DNA of 51,369 nucleotides, taken from assembly GCA_017542915.1 (NCBI GenBank), contig JAFXWI010000053.1:1-51369 (forward strand). Direction: 5' to 3'. Shown in pieces: positions 22,655 through 30,093 of this stretch. Made by a program: the position numbers and the translations under genes. The notes under the pieces are model-generated. The model searched no databases and was not told where the DNA came from. It saw only the letters and a list, made by a program, of their open reading frames with translations. The stretch is from Paludibacteraceae bacterium (GTDB taxonomy: Bacteria; Bacteroidota; Bacteroidia; Bacteroidales; Paludibacteraceae). How positions within the stretch are numbered: position 1 is the stretch's first letter; each line of letters starts with the position of its first letter.

Positions 22655-23836
22655 ATGGCTGCGAATTTCATCGACTACGTAAAGATCTACTGCCGCTCCG
22701 GAAAGGGCGGTGCCGGTTGTATGCACCTTCATCGCGCTAAGTATCTGCCCAAAGGCGGACCCGACGGCGGTGACGGAGGTAAAGGCGGGTCGGTGATCCT
22801 TCGCGGCAATAGAAACCTCTGGACGCTACTCCACCTCAAGTACCAGAAACATATCATGGCTACCGACGGAGGCAAAGGCGGTCAGAGCCGTTCGTTCGGT
22901 AAGGACGGAGAGGATAAGATCATCGAAGTGCCTTGCGGAACGGTTGTTTACGACGGTGAGACGGGTGAGTATATATGCGAAGTGAAGGCGCATGACGAAA
23001 AGGTCGTGCTCCTCAAGGGAGGTCGCGGAGGTTTAGGCAACTGGCATTTCCGTACGGCTACTAACCAAGCTCCGCGTTATGCGCAACCCGGCGAACCGGC
23101 GCAAGAACGCACCGTCATCATGCAGCTCAAAGTGCTGGCAGATGTGGGTCTGGTCGGTTTTCCGAATGCAGGCAAATCGACGCTGCTCAGCGTCGTCTCT
23201 GCCGCCAAACCCGAGATCGCGGACTATCCGTTCACAACCCTTACGCCGCAACTCGGCATCGTCTCCTATCGCGACGGACGGTCGTTCTGTATGGCAGATA
23301 TCCCCGGTATCATCGAGGGTGCGAGCGAAGGCAAGGGACTCGGTTTGCGGTTCCTCAGACACATTGAGCGCAATGCAGTACTGCTCTTCATGGTTCCGGC
23401 TACCAGCCCCGATATCGAGGCGGAGTATAAGATCCTACTCAATGAGTTGGAGCAATACAACCCCGAGTTGCTGACCAAGGCGCGCATACTGGCTGTTACC
23501 AAGACCGACCTGCCGCGTCTGGACGATGAAGGCAACGAACTGCCGCCTATTGATCTCCAGCAACTCAAAGAGCACCTGAACATCGAAGTTTTGCCGATTT
23601 CATCGGTACAAAACGAAGGTATTGACGCTCTCAAAGATGCCCTTTGGGAGGAACTGAACAAGGAGCAGAACCAAGTCATCGAGATCTCTCATGCGCCGAT
23701 AGACGTGACCGTCATAGAGAGTCCGGAGGAGAGCGTTCAGAATTCAGACGAAGAGGAAGAAGGCACCATCTATCTCAATGAAGTAGAGGAAGAATGGGAC
23801 CTCGATAAGTACAAAGGCATAGGATGGGATAATTGA
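22655..23836 (+). CDS. obg: GTPase Obg/CgtA
   Basis: This ribosome-associated GTPase is needed for 50S assembly and stress control. The glycine-rich Obg domain (about 1-158) shows GGPDGGDGGKGG and KGGRGGLGNWHF. The G domain has GFPNAGKST (G1, about 166-174), YPFTTLTP (switch I/G2), DIPGIIEGA (G3) and AVTKTDLPR (G4, TKTD in place of NKxD). The acidic C-terminal tail (about 345-393) lacks the OCT domain, as usual in this phylum. Within it, SVQNSD is encoded by CAGAATT-type words (23733-23753). Confidence 0.96.
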   Translation: MAANFIDYVKIYCRSGKGGAGCMHLHRAKYLPKGGPDGGDGGKGGSVILRGNRNLWTLLHLKYQKHIMATDGGKGGQSRSFGKDGEDKIIEVPCGTVVYDGETGEYICEVKAHDEKVVLLKGGRGGLGNWHFRTATNQAPRYAQPGEPAQERTVIMQLKVLADVGLVGFPNAGKSTLLSVVSAAKPEIADYPFTTLTPQLGIVSYRDGRSFCMADIPGIIEGASEGKGLGLRFLRHIERNAVLLFMVPATSPDIEAEYKILLNELEQYNPELLTKARILAVTKTDLPRLDDEGNELPPIDLQQLKEHLNIEVLPISSVQNEGIDALKDALWEELNKEQNQVIEISHAPIDVTVIESPEESVQNSDEEEEGTIYLNEVEEEWDLDKYKGIGWDN

Positions 23837-23925
23837 GAAGCCCCCTCCGACTCCCCCTGAAAGGGGAGAGGTTAAAGGTTAGAGGTTAAATGTCAAATAT
23901 AAAATCTCAAATATCAAATTTCTAT
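23836..23925. repeat. Word repeats between obg and the ClC gene, entering its first codons
   Basis: GAGGTTAAAGGTTAGAGGTTA (23869-23889) is three copies of a 7-nt word. It is followed by TCAAATATAAAATC-type words that include the ATG at 23890 and encode the first dozen residues of the channel protein. Confidence 0.8.
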
Positions 23926-25719
23926 GATACCATCATAGAATGGAGGGAGAAGCACCTGAGTGAGAAGCATTTGGTGCTTTTGCTGTCGTTCTTTGTGGGT
24001 ACGTTCTCAGCCGCAGCCGCAGCTATTCTGAAGAACTTCATTCATTTCATCCAACAGCTCGTGGAGGAGCAGCTGATTGCCGACGAACACACATGGTGGT
24101 ACCTCATCACGCCTATCATCGGTATTACCCTTGCGGCGCTTTTCGTCAAATATATCGTGCGGGACGATATTTCGCACGGTATCACCAAGATCCTCTATGC
24201 CATCTCACAACGCAAATCGATCATCAAAGCCCACAACATGTGGTCGTCCGTAGTGGGTTCGGGTCTGACTATCGGTTTCGGTGGATCGGTCGGAGCAGAG
24301 GCACCTATCGTACTGACCGGTGCTGCTATCGGTTCGAACCTCGCGAAAGCCTTCCGGCTTGACCAAAAGACGATGATGCTCATGATCGGTTGCGGTGCTG
24401 CAGGGGCTATAGGTGGCATCTTCAAAGCCCCGATAGCCGGTTTGGTCTTCACGCTCGAAGTGCTGATGATGGATCTGACGATGACCTCGGTGGCACCGCT
24501 ACTGATCTCATCGGTCACCGCTACGGCTATCTCGTATATCCTCACCGGCGCAGAACCGATGTTCCCCTTGGATGTAGCAGAACCGTTCCTCGTTCATCGT
24601 ATTCCGTGGTACCTGATCTTGGGATTAGTCTGCGGTCTGATCAGCCTCTATTTCACGCGAGGCATGAACGGTCTGGAGCGATGGATGAAGACCAACGTCC
24701 GCAGCATAGGTGCAAAGATCATCGTTGGAGGACTGACGCTGAGTATCTTGATCTTCCTTTTCCCACCGCTCTACGGTGAAGGTTACGATGTCATCCGTCA
24801 GCTCATCAACGGCGACAGTATCAGCGCCTTGGAGAATAGTCCCTTGGAAAAATATATCTTCCCTACCGATTTCTACGCCCAGCTCTCTACGCTCAATACG
24901 CAACTGTTGCTACTTGTCTATTTCATAGCGATTATCTTCGTGAAGATCATCGCTTCGGTGGCAACCAACGGCGGTGGTGGTGTCGGAGGTATCTTCGCGC
25001 CTTCGCTCTTCATGGGTGCTATCACGGGTTTTGTAACGGCTCGTATCATGAACCTCTGCGGACTGCTTGTTCCGGAGACGAATTTTGCGTTGGTAGGCAT
25101 GGCGGGACTGATGTCCGGCGTCATGCACGCACCGCTGACCGGTATCTTCCTCATTGCCGAACTGACCGGCGGTTACCATCTCTTCATGCCACTGATGATT
25201 GTCAGCGTGATCTCGTATCTGACGATCATGCTCTTCGAGCCGCACTCGTTGTACGCCATGCGTCTGGCGCAGAAAGGCGAGCTGCTGACCCATAACAAAG
25301 ACCGTAATGTGCTGACTCTCTTGAAGATGGATAGCGTTTTGGAGACGGATTTCGTGACCATCTTCCCGGAGATGACTCTGGGTGAGTTGGTAAAGGTCAT
25401 CAGCGAAAGCCGGCGAAACATCTTCCCGGTCATCGACCATGACGGTCGTCTGAAGGGTATCCTACTCTTAGACGAGGTACGCAACATCATGTTCCAACCC
25501 CGTCTCTACAAACGATTTACGGTAGGACAACTCATCACATCTCCCCCTGCTGTCTTGCAGTTTGATCTGCCGATGGACAAAGTGATGGAGACCTTCGAAG
25601 ACACCGGAGCATGGAATCTGCCGGTAGTGGATGCCGACAAGCATTACCTCGGTTTTGTGTCCAAATCGAAGATCTTCAACTCCTACCGCAACGTCCTCGT
25701 TCATTTCAGCGAAGAATAG
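23890..25719 (+). CDS. ClC-family chloride channel/transporter with CBS pair
   Basis: This 609-residue inner-membrane anion channel or H+/Cl- exchanger has 16-18 hydrophobic helices (about 25-440). The selectivity motifs are GFGGSVGAEAPIV (GxxGxE, with the gating-type Glu) and NGGGGVGGIFAPSLFMGA. The C-terminal CBS pair (about 470-600; FVTIFPEMTLGELV and TSPPAVLQFDLPMDKVMETF) probably binds adenine nucleotides. The first residues (MSNIKSQISNF) are produced by word repeat; the conserved protein starts around YDTIIEWREKHLS, so the start codon may have been supplied by the repeat. It is possibly read through from obg. Confidence 0.92.
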   Translation: MSNIKSQISNFYDTIIEWREKHLSEKHLVLLLSFFVGTFSAAAAAILKNFIHFIQQLVEEQLIADEHTWWYLITPIIGITLAALFVKYIVRDDISHGITKILYAISQRKSIIKAHNMWSSVVGSGLTIGFGGSVGAEAPIVLTGAAIGSNLAKAFRLDQKTMMLMIGCGAAGAIGGIFKAPIAGLVFTLEVLMMDLTMTSVAPLLISSVTATAISYILTGAEPMFPLDVAEPFLVHRIPWYLILGLVCGLISLYFTRGMNGLERWMKTNVRSIGAKIIVGGLTLSILIFLFPPLYGEGYDVIRQLINGDSISALENSPLEKYIFPTDFYAQLSTLNTQLLLLVYFIAIIFVKIIASVATNGGGGVGGIFAPSLFMGAITGFVTARIMNLCGLLVPETNFALVGMAGLMSGVMHAPLTGIFLIAELTGGYHLFMPLMIVSVISYLTIMLFEPHSLYAMRLAQKGELLTHNKDRNVLTLLKMDSVLETDFVTIFPEMTLGELVKVISESRRNIFPVIDHDGRLKGILLLDEVRNIMFQPRLYKRFTVGQLITSPPAVLQFDLPMDKVMETFEDTGAWNLPVVDADKHYLGFVSKSKIFNSYRNVLVHFSEE

Positions 25720-25749
25720 GAAGGGCGAGGGTGACGTAGAGCGGGATGT

Positions 25750-26604
25750 TTAGAGACCGAAAAGACGTTTGGCGTTGGTGGTGGTTTGGGCGATGATGGC
25801 ATCGGGAGTGGTGGAAAAGACCACGGCGAGACGATCGGCTACGTGCCGGATGAAACGGCTCTCGTTGCGTTCGCCTCGATGAGGCACAGGCGCCATGTAA
25901 GGAGCATCGGTTTCGAGCACAAGGCGCTCGAAAAGTGACGATTGGACGATTGACGAGGTACGATTGATTGAACCATTGGACCATTGAGCATTCAAGTCCG
26001 ATAGGGTATCGGCTAACTTGCAGTTTTTGAAGGTCAGGACACCACCTATACCAAGGTAGAAACCCATCTCGAGAATCTGCTGCGCGGTCTCCTTGCTTCC
26101 ATTAAAGCAGTGGAACACGCCGCGTAGAGGCTTTAATTCGTCATTTTTAATTTTTAATTTTGCATTTGCGGCTTCGTGTACGAGCCGTACGATGTCTTCG
26201 GTGGCTTCGCGGTTGTGGAGGATGACCGGTAAATCCAGTTCGCGGGCAAGCAGGAGTTGACGCCGAAGCACCTCTTGCTGCTCCGCTTTATAGGTCTTAT
26301 CCCAATAATAATCAAGCCCGATCTCCCCAATTGCCACCAGTTCAGACCGATGGGCACGGATAGCCGTCTCGACGGTCTCCAGCGCGGTTTGCCAATCGGC
26401 TTTGACATCTTCGGGATGAAGTCCCAAAGCCGGAAAACAATATCCCTGGTGCTGATGGCAGACCTCCAAGACGGTGTCGATGGACGCTACATTCACTCCG
26501 GGTACGATCATCGCTTCCACGCCAGCTGCACGCTGACGAGCAATGACCTCTTCACGATCGGCGGCAAACGCCTCTTCATCTATGTGGCAATGAGTATCGA
26601 GCAT
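25750..26604 (-). CDS. TatD-family metal-dependent hydrolase
   Basis: TatD-type hydrolases are 3'-5' exonucleases with a TIM barrel. Metal ligands are seen in DTHCHID (3-9), GEIGLDYYW (about 93-101), VILHNREA, FHCFNGS and ETDAPY (near 229-234). The 284-residue length exceeds the usual 255-260 because two word-repeat segments have entered in frame. About 146-158 (AKLKIKNDELK) precedes the GVFHCFNG strand. About 204-223 (NAQWSNGSINRTSSIVQSSL) precedes the ERLVLETDAPY strand. Both fall in loops between barrel elements, and the catalytic residues are intact, so the enzyme is probably functional. Confidence 0.94.
   Translation of the reverse strand: MLDTHCHIDEEAFAADREEVIARQRAAGVEAMIVPGVNVASIDTVLEVCHQHQGYCFPALGLHPEDVKADWQTALETVETAIRAHRSELVAIGEIGLDYYWDKTYKAEQQEVLRRQLLLARELDLPVILHNREATEDIVRLVHEAANAKLKIKNDELKPLRGVFHCFNGSKETAQQILEMGFYLGIGGVLTFKNCKLADTLSDLNAQWSNGSINRTSSIVQSSLFERLVLETDAPYMAPVPHRGERNESRFIRHVADRLAVVFSTTPDAIIAQTTTNAKRLFGL
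25937..25990. repeat. ACGATTG/CCATTGA word repeat inside tatD
   Basis: Copies of GACGATTG, TACGATTG and ACCATTG in tandem; the array length keeps the tatD frame open and encodes about 18 extra residues. Confidence 0.8.
26131..26166. repeat. AATTAAAA word repeat inside tatD
   Basis: The minus strand reads ATTAAAA words; in frame they encode KLKIKND. It is the same word as in the priA, uxaB and Nif3 spacers. Confidence 0.8.
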
Positions 26605-26667
26605 ATGTACGATTTAAAGATGTACGATGTACGATTTATGTACGATTTAGTTATATGTACGATTTAC
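26603..26667. repeat. TGTACGATT word repeat between queA and tatD
   Basis: About six copies of TGTACGATT/TACGATGT-type words in tandem, abutting the tatD start codon. Confidence 0.85.
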
Positions 26668-26680
26668 GCGGCGTAAAGGG

Positions 26681-27961
26681 TTATCTTCGGTTCAGGATGG
26701 AGCTGTCGCCGTAGGAGAGGAAGCGGAAGTCATGGGAGAGGGCGTAGTCATAGATCGTGTGCCAATCGCCACCGACAAAAGCACTGACCAGCAGCAGGAG
26801 GGTCGATTGCGGTTGGTGGAAATTGGTGATCAGCTGATCCACCACGTGGAAAGAATAGCCGGGCTTGATCATGATCTGTGTTTCGCCGTGAAGGGTATTC
26901 TGTTGGGTCGCTTCCAGATAGTTCAGGATCGCTTGTAGCGCCTCTTTGGTACTTGGAAGTGGCGCATCAGGCGCTTCCTCATAGGGTTCAAACTGTCCAA
27001 CGTGGATCGTCTCTATCTCTTTGTATCGAACAGGCTCCATATTCAGGAACTGCCGACCTATAAAATACAGCGACTCCAATGTCCGCATACTGGTGGTACC
27101 CACGGCAACTATCTTTCCTAATTTGTTGAGAATATGTTCGATAGTGGCTTTGGGGACAGCGATGATCTCGGTGTGCATGGTGTGCTCGTTGGCATCGGCG
27201 GTCTTGACGGGCAGGAACGTACCTGCGCCTACATGGAGCGTCACCTCATCGGTCTCTATTCCACGGGAGCGTAAGTTATCCAGCACAGCGTCCGTAAAAT
27301 GCAGGCCTGCGGTAGGTGCAGCCACCGAACCTTTGATGCGCGAATAGACCGTCTGATAGGTCTTGAGATCGCTCTTCTCCGTCTTGCGGTTCAAGTACGG
27401 AGGAATAGGCAGTTCACCTACAGCGTCGAGTATCTCGGCAAAGGAGACCCCTTCTCCATCCCACTCAAAACGCACGGCATAGGTGTTGCCCGTGTGTCCT
27501 GCCAAATAGGCTCTCAACTGCAACTCCGTTCCCTCGCTTGAGGAGAGGGTTAGGGAGAGGTTTTCCTCCTTCCATTTCTTGGCATTGCCCACCATACATT
27601 TCCATGTACAACCGGTGGTAGAGCCGAGCGAGAGTTGGTAGTCATGCGGCTCAAGGGGTTCGAGACAGAAGACCTCGATGCGGGCTCCGGTGGTTTTATG
27701 GAACTCCAAGCGCGCCTGTATCACGCGCGTGTTATTATAAACAAGGAGAGAATGAGGCGCGATATAGTCGCCTACGTTGTAGAACCGGTCTTCACTGACC
27801 TTACCGTCGCGATAGACCAACAGTTTGCTGTGGTCACGTTCGGGCAGGGGGTACTTGGCTATCCGCTCATCCGGCAGGGGATAGTTAAAATCGGCGATGT
27901 AGATTGGTCGTTGGTCGTTAGTCATTGGTCGTTGGTCGTTAGTCGTTGGTCGTTGGTCCAT
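26681..27961 (-). CDS. queA: S-adenosylmethionine:tRNA ribosyltransferase-isomerase
   Basis: QueA moves the ribosyl part of SAM onto preQ1-modified tRNA in queuosine synthesis. The conserved blocks are DFNYPLPDERIAKYPLPERD (from about residue 24), VAAPTAGLHFTDAVL and TLHVGAGTFLPV, then VGTTSMRTLES and FHQPQSTLLLLVSAF. The total of 426 residues includes about 19 residues before the family start, entirely encoded by GTCGTTG-type word repeat (read on the minus strand as repeating T-N-D-Q-R-P). The ATG at 27961, and an alternative at 27925 (MTNDQRPIYIADF), both arise from repeat words; no other start lies nearer to the conserved domain. Expression signals were not recognised. Confidence 0.93.
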   Translation of the reverse strand: MDQRPTTNDQRPMTNDQRPIYIADFNYPLPDERIAKYPLPERDHSKLLVYRDGKVSEDRFYNVGDYIAPHSLLVYNNTRVIQARLEFHKTTGARIEVFCLEPLEPHDYQLSLGSTTGCTWKCMVGNAKKWKEENLSLTLSSSEGTELQLRAYLAGHTGNTYAVRFEWDGEGVSFAEILDAVGELPIPPYLNRKTEKSDLKTYQTVYSRIKGSVAAPTAGLHFTDAVLDNLRSRGIETDEVTLHVGAGTFLPVKTADANEHTMHTEIIAVPKATIEHILNKLGKIVAVGTTSMRTLESLYFIGRQFLNMEPVRYKEIETIHVGQFEPYEEAPDAPLPSTKEALQAILNYLEATQQNTLHGETQIMIKPGYSFHVVDQLITNFHQPQSTLLLLVSAFVGGDWHTIYDYALSHDFRFLSYGDSSILNRR

Positions 27962-27964
27962 ATT
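27900..27964. repeat. GTCGTTG word repeat supplying the queA start codon
   Basis: At least seven copies of GTCGTTG/GTCGTTA/GTCATTG in tandem. Its variant GTCAT gives, on the minus strand, an ATG. It covers the first 19-20 codons of queA. Confidence 0.85.
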
Positions 27965-27998
27965 AACAATTTAACGTTTTGATGCAATCAAAACCATT

Positions 27999-29255
27999 TT
28001 AACTATTTAACGAATGACCATGCTGGTCATTCCGTTTGCCGGCGAAGAGGTCGTAGCGGTTAAACTGACAATCCAATTCGCCGTTGAGGAGGTGCAGCTT
28101 CTTTGAGGGTTTGAGACCAATACATTTCATAGCTGCATCGTTGGAGGAGATGATCCACGCGGTAGAACCTGCAAACTGATGCTTGAGCGCCGTACCGATC
28201 TTACCGTAAAGCAACTCCATGTCTTTGTTGGACGCCAGACGCTCACCGTAAGGAGGGTTGAGCATCACCAAAGGTGATGGATTTGAGATTTGACATTTGT
28301 CATTTGAGATTGGAGATTGGAGATTGGACATTTCTTTGTCACTAAAGGGCGCGATTATTTCCTCCAAGCGGATTTGTTTGAGTTCGACATCGCGCTGGAC
28401 ACCGGCGGACTTGACGTTCTTGGTAGCTTGTTGGATGGCATAGAAAGAGGCGTCCGAACCATAGATCTTATGGTGGAACTCGCGCTCATGACTATCGTCA
28501 TTGTAGATCTCACTCCACAACTCGGCATCAAAATCAAGCCATTTCTCAAAAGCGAAAGACTGCCGGAAGACACCCGGTGCGATGTTGCGCGCAATAAGCG
28601 CAGCTTCGATAGGTATAGTACCCGAACCGCACATGGGGTCGTAGAAATCGGACTGCCCTTTCCAACCCGCCAAGAGCAACATGCCTGCTGCTAAAGCTTC
28701 GTTGATAGGCGCTTCGGTGTTGGCTACACGGTAACCGCGTTTATGGAGACTCTCACCGCTGCTGTCCAGACTGACCGTCACGCGCTCTGCGCCTATATGA
28801 ACGTTGATATAGAGCTCCGGATCGGTGACTTTGACGTTCGGACGTTTGCCTGCACGTTCCTGCCAATAATCAGCGACCGCATCCTTGACGCGATAGGTAA
28901 CAAAACGACTGTTACGGAAGGTCTCGCTATAGACCGTAGCATCGATAGCGAAGGTGGTGTTCTCCGTCATGTACAGCGACCAGTTGACCGCCTTGACCAA
29001 TTCGTACAACCAATCCTCGGGTTTGAGTTTGGAGGTACCGTTCTTGAGTTTCAACTGCCCTTGGGCAACGGGCACCAACACACGGCTCGCTGTCCTCAGA
29101 CAGAGATTAGCACGATAGAGCAGCGCTTTGTCGCCCTTAAACGACACTGCCCGACGCTCTATTTGTACATCATTAGCACCCAACTCAATCAGCTCCTGAG
29201 CGAGCACTTGTTCCAAGCCTTTGAAGGTCTTGGCAAGCATAGAATAGCATTTCAT
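27999..29255 (-). CDS. THUMP-domain class I RNA methyltransferase (RlmL/Trm14-like)
   Basis: The 418-residue protein has an N-terminal ferredoxin-like/THUMP half (about 1-155) and a Rossmann SAM-methyltransferase half. DPMCGSGTIPIEAALIARNIAPG (about 196-218) is the SAM/guanine region, GSDASFYAIQQATKNVKSAGV the acidic loop, and NPPYGERL the catalytic N-P-P-Y motif. It would make m2G in rRNA or tRNA. Just before the catalytic motif about 20 residues (MSNLQSPISNDKCQISNP, about 309-327) come from GAGATTG-type word repeat, a loop not seen in usual homologues. Own promoter at 29260-29291. Confidence 0.9.
   Translation of the reverse strand: MKCYSMLAKTFKGLEQVLAQELIELGANDVQIERRAVSFKGDKALLYRANLCLRTASRVLVPVAQGQLKLKNGTSKLKPEDWLYELVKAVNWSLYMTENTTFAIDATVYSETFRNSRFVTYRVKDAVADYWQERAGKRPNVKVTDPELYINVHIGAERVTVSLDSSGESLHKRGYRVANTEAPINEALAAGMLLLAGWKGQSDFYDPMCGSGTIPIEAALIARNIAPGVFRQSFAFEKWLDFDAELWSEIYNDDSHEREFHHKIYGSDASFYAIQQATKNVKSAGVQRDVELKQIRLEEIIAPFSDKEMSNLQSPISNDKCQISNPSPLVMLNPPYGERLASNKDMELLYGKIGTALKHQFAGSTAWIISSNDAAMKCIGLKPSKKLHLLNGELDCQFNRYDLFAGKRNDQHGHSLNS
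28270..28334. repeat. GAGATTG/GACATTT word repeat inside the THUMP methyltransferase gene
   Basis: TTTGAGA, TTTGACA, TTTGTCA, and then GGAGATT three times. The array stays in frame. Confidence 0.85.
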
Positions 29256-29259
29256 GGTG

Positions 29260-29291
29260 CAAAATTACTGCTTTTTTCTGATATACGCAAA
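29260..29291 (-). promoter_or_regulatory. Sigma-ABfr promoter of the THUMP methyltransferase gene
   Basis: Minus strand: TTTG (29291-29288), 20 nt, TAATTTTG (29267-29260). The -7 box lies only 4 nt from the ATG at 29255, so the transcript would be nearly leaderless or start at a downstream codon. Confidence 0.6.
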
Positions 29292-29307
29292 AAAAAACAC
29301 AAAAATA

Positions 29308-29339
29308 TTTGCATATATCGCAAAAAAGCAGTACCTTTG
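29308..29339 (+). promoter_or_regulatory. Sigma-ABfr promoter of tRNA-Ser
   Basis: TTTG (29308-29311), 20 nt, TACCTTTG (29332-29339). The tRNA starts 16 nt after the -7 box. Confidence 0.75.
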
Positions 29340-29355
29340 TGCCCGATTTGAAAAA

Positions 29356-29440
29356 GGAAAGATGGCAGAGTGGTCTATTGCGTCGGTCTTGAAAACCGAA
29401 GTACTGAAAGGTACCGGGGGTTCGAATCCCTCTCTTTCCG
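29356..29440 (+). tRNA. tRNA-Ser (anticodon UGA)
   Basis: This 85-nt class II tRNA has acceptor GGAAAGA/TCTTTCC, anticodon loop CTTGAAA (TGA), a long variable arm (TACTGAAAGGTA), T-loop TTCGAAT and discriminator G. CCA is not encoded. Its last 16 nt are part of a 24-bp sequence repeated at 29541-29564. Confidence 0.96.
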
Positions 29441-29564
29441 CAAGACTTTGAGAATGTTTACCGACCAAGCTTGCTTGAGGCGTAAACATTAGCAAAGGAT
29501 TGCACAGGATGCTTGCGGCAGCCTGTGGGGATTACGAAGAAATCCCTCTCTTTCCGCAAGACTT
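29425..29564 (+). repeat. 24-bp direct repeat of the tRNA-Ser 3' end (possible attachment sites)
   Basis: Copy 1 is 29425-29448 (last 16 nt of the tRNA plus 8 nt), copy 2 is 29541-29564, identical over 24 bp. The 92 bp between them carry AATGTTTAC (29453-29461) with GTAAACATT (29482-29490), an inner CAAGC/GCTTG stem, and a further CACAGG/CCTGTG stem. This resembles the att sites left by a tRNA-targeting element; the interior is far too short for an integrase. Confidence 0.6.
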
Positions 29565-29580
29565 AGATGGGCACGGATCC

Positions 29581-30087
29581 ATGACAAAGAAACCGCTCAT
29601 ATTCATCGTTTGTGCGCTGGTGATCGGCGCAGTAGTGAGTGCGGCAATCTGGTTGCACTATCGCGCTACGACCCCGCAAGAGGCTGAGCCCGAGGAAGGG
29701 GAGATGACTCTTGACGAACATTCCACCAATAGTGTTATTTATTTCGAAGACGAAGTACCACCTGCTGACCCTACGATGGTCGGCAAATGGCTTAGTGTAG
29801 AGAAACCGGGCTGGTATAAGGTCTATTATGACGACGATGACGGTGAGGGACACTATTGGGGCAAAGAATGGGACATTAACGAAGATGTGATGGAGGAGGA
29901 TCTCAGTTATCACGGTAACGGATGGTTCCGATGGGAGAAAAACAAAGATACCCTCCGCGAGTACGCTACCATGGATTTTCGGGATGTACCTATCGCTCAC
30001 ACGTTCATCGTCACTGTCGTGGACAGTTGTAATATAAGTCTCAAGGAGACCAACAGACGATCTACCTATCATTTTACCAAAGACTAA
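29581..30087 (+). CDS. Membrane-anchored protein of unknown function
   Basis: The 168-residue product has one N-terminal membrane segment (PLIFIVCALVIGAVVSAAIWL, about 5-24), then an acidic linker (EAEPEEGEMTLDEH), and a periplasmic, strand-rich domain with WYKVYYDDDDGEG, HGNGWFRWEKNKDTL and a closing YHFTK. It resembles a small lipocalin-like fold, but no family is certain. The ATG at 29581 was chosen because an upstream in-frame start (29500) would translate through the tRNA-Ser repeat. The transglutaminase gene starts 6 nt after the stop, so the two form an operon. Confidence 0.75.
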   Translation: MTKKPLIFIVCALVIGAVVSAAIWLHYRATTPQEAEPEEGEMTLDEHSTNSVIYFEDEVPPADPTMVGKWLSVEKPGWYKVYYDDDDGEGHYWGKEWDINEDVMEEDLSYHGNGWFRWEKNKDTLREYATMDFRDVPIAHTFIVTVVDSCNISLKETNRRSTYHFTKD

Positions 30088-30093
30088 ACGATC

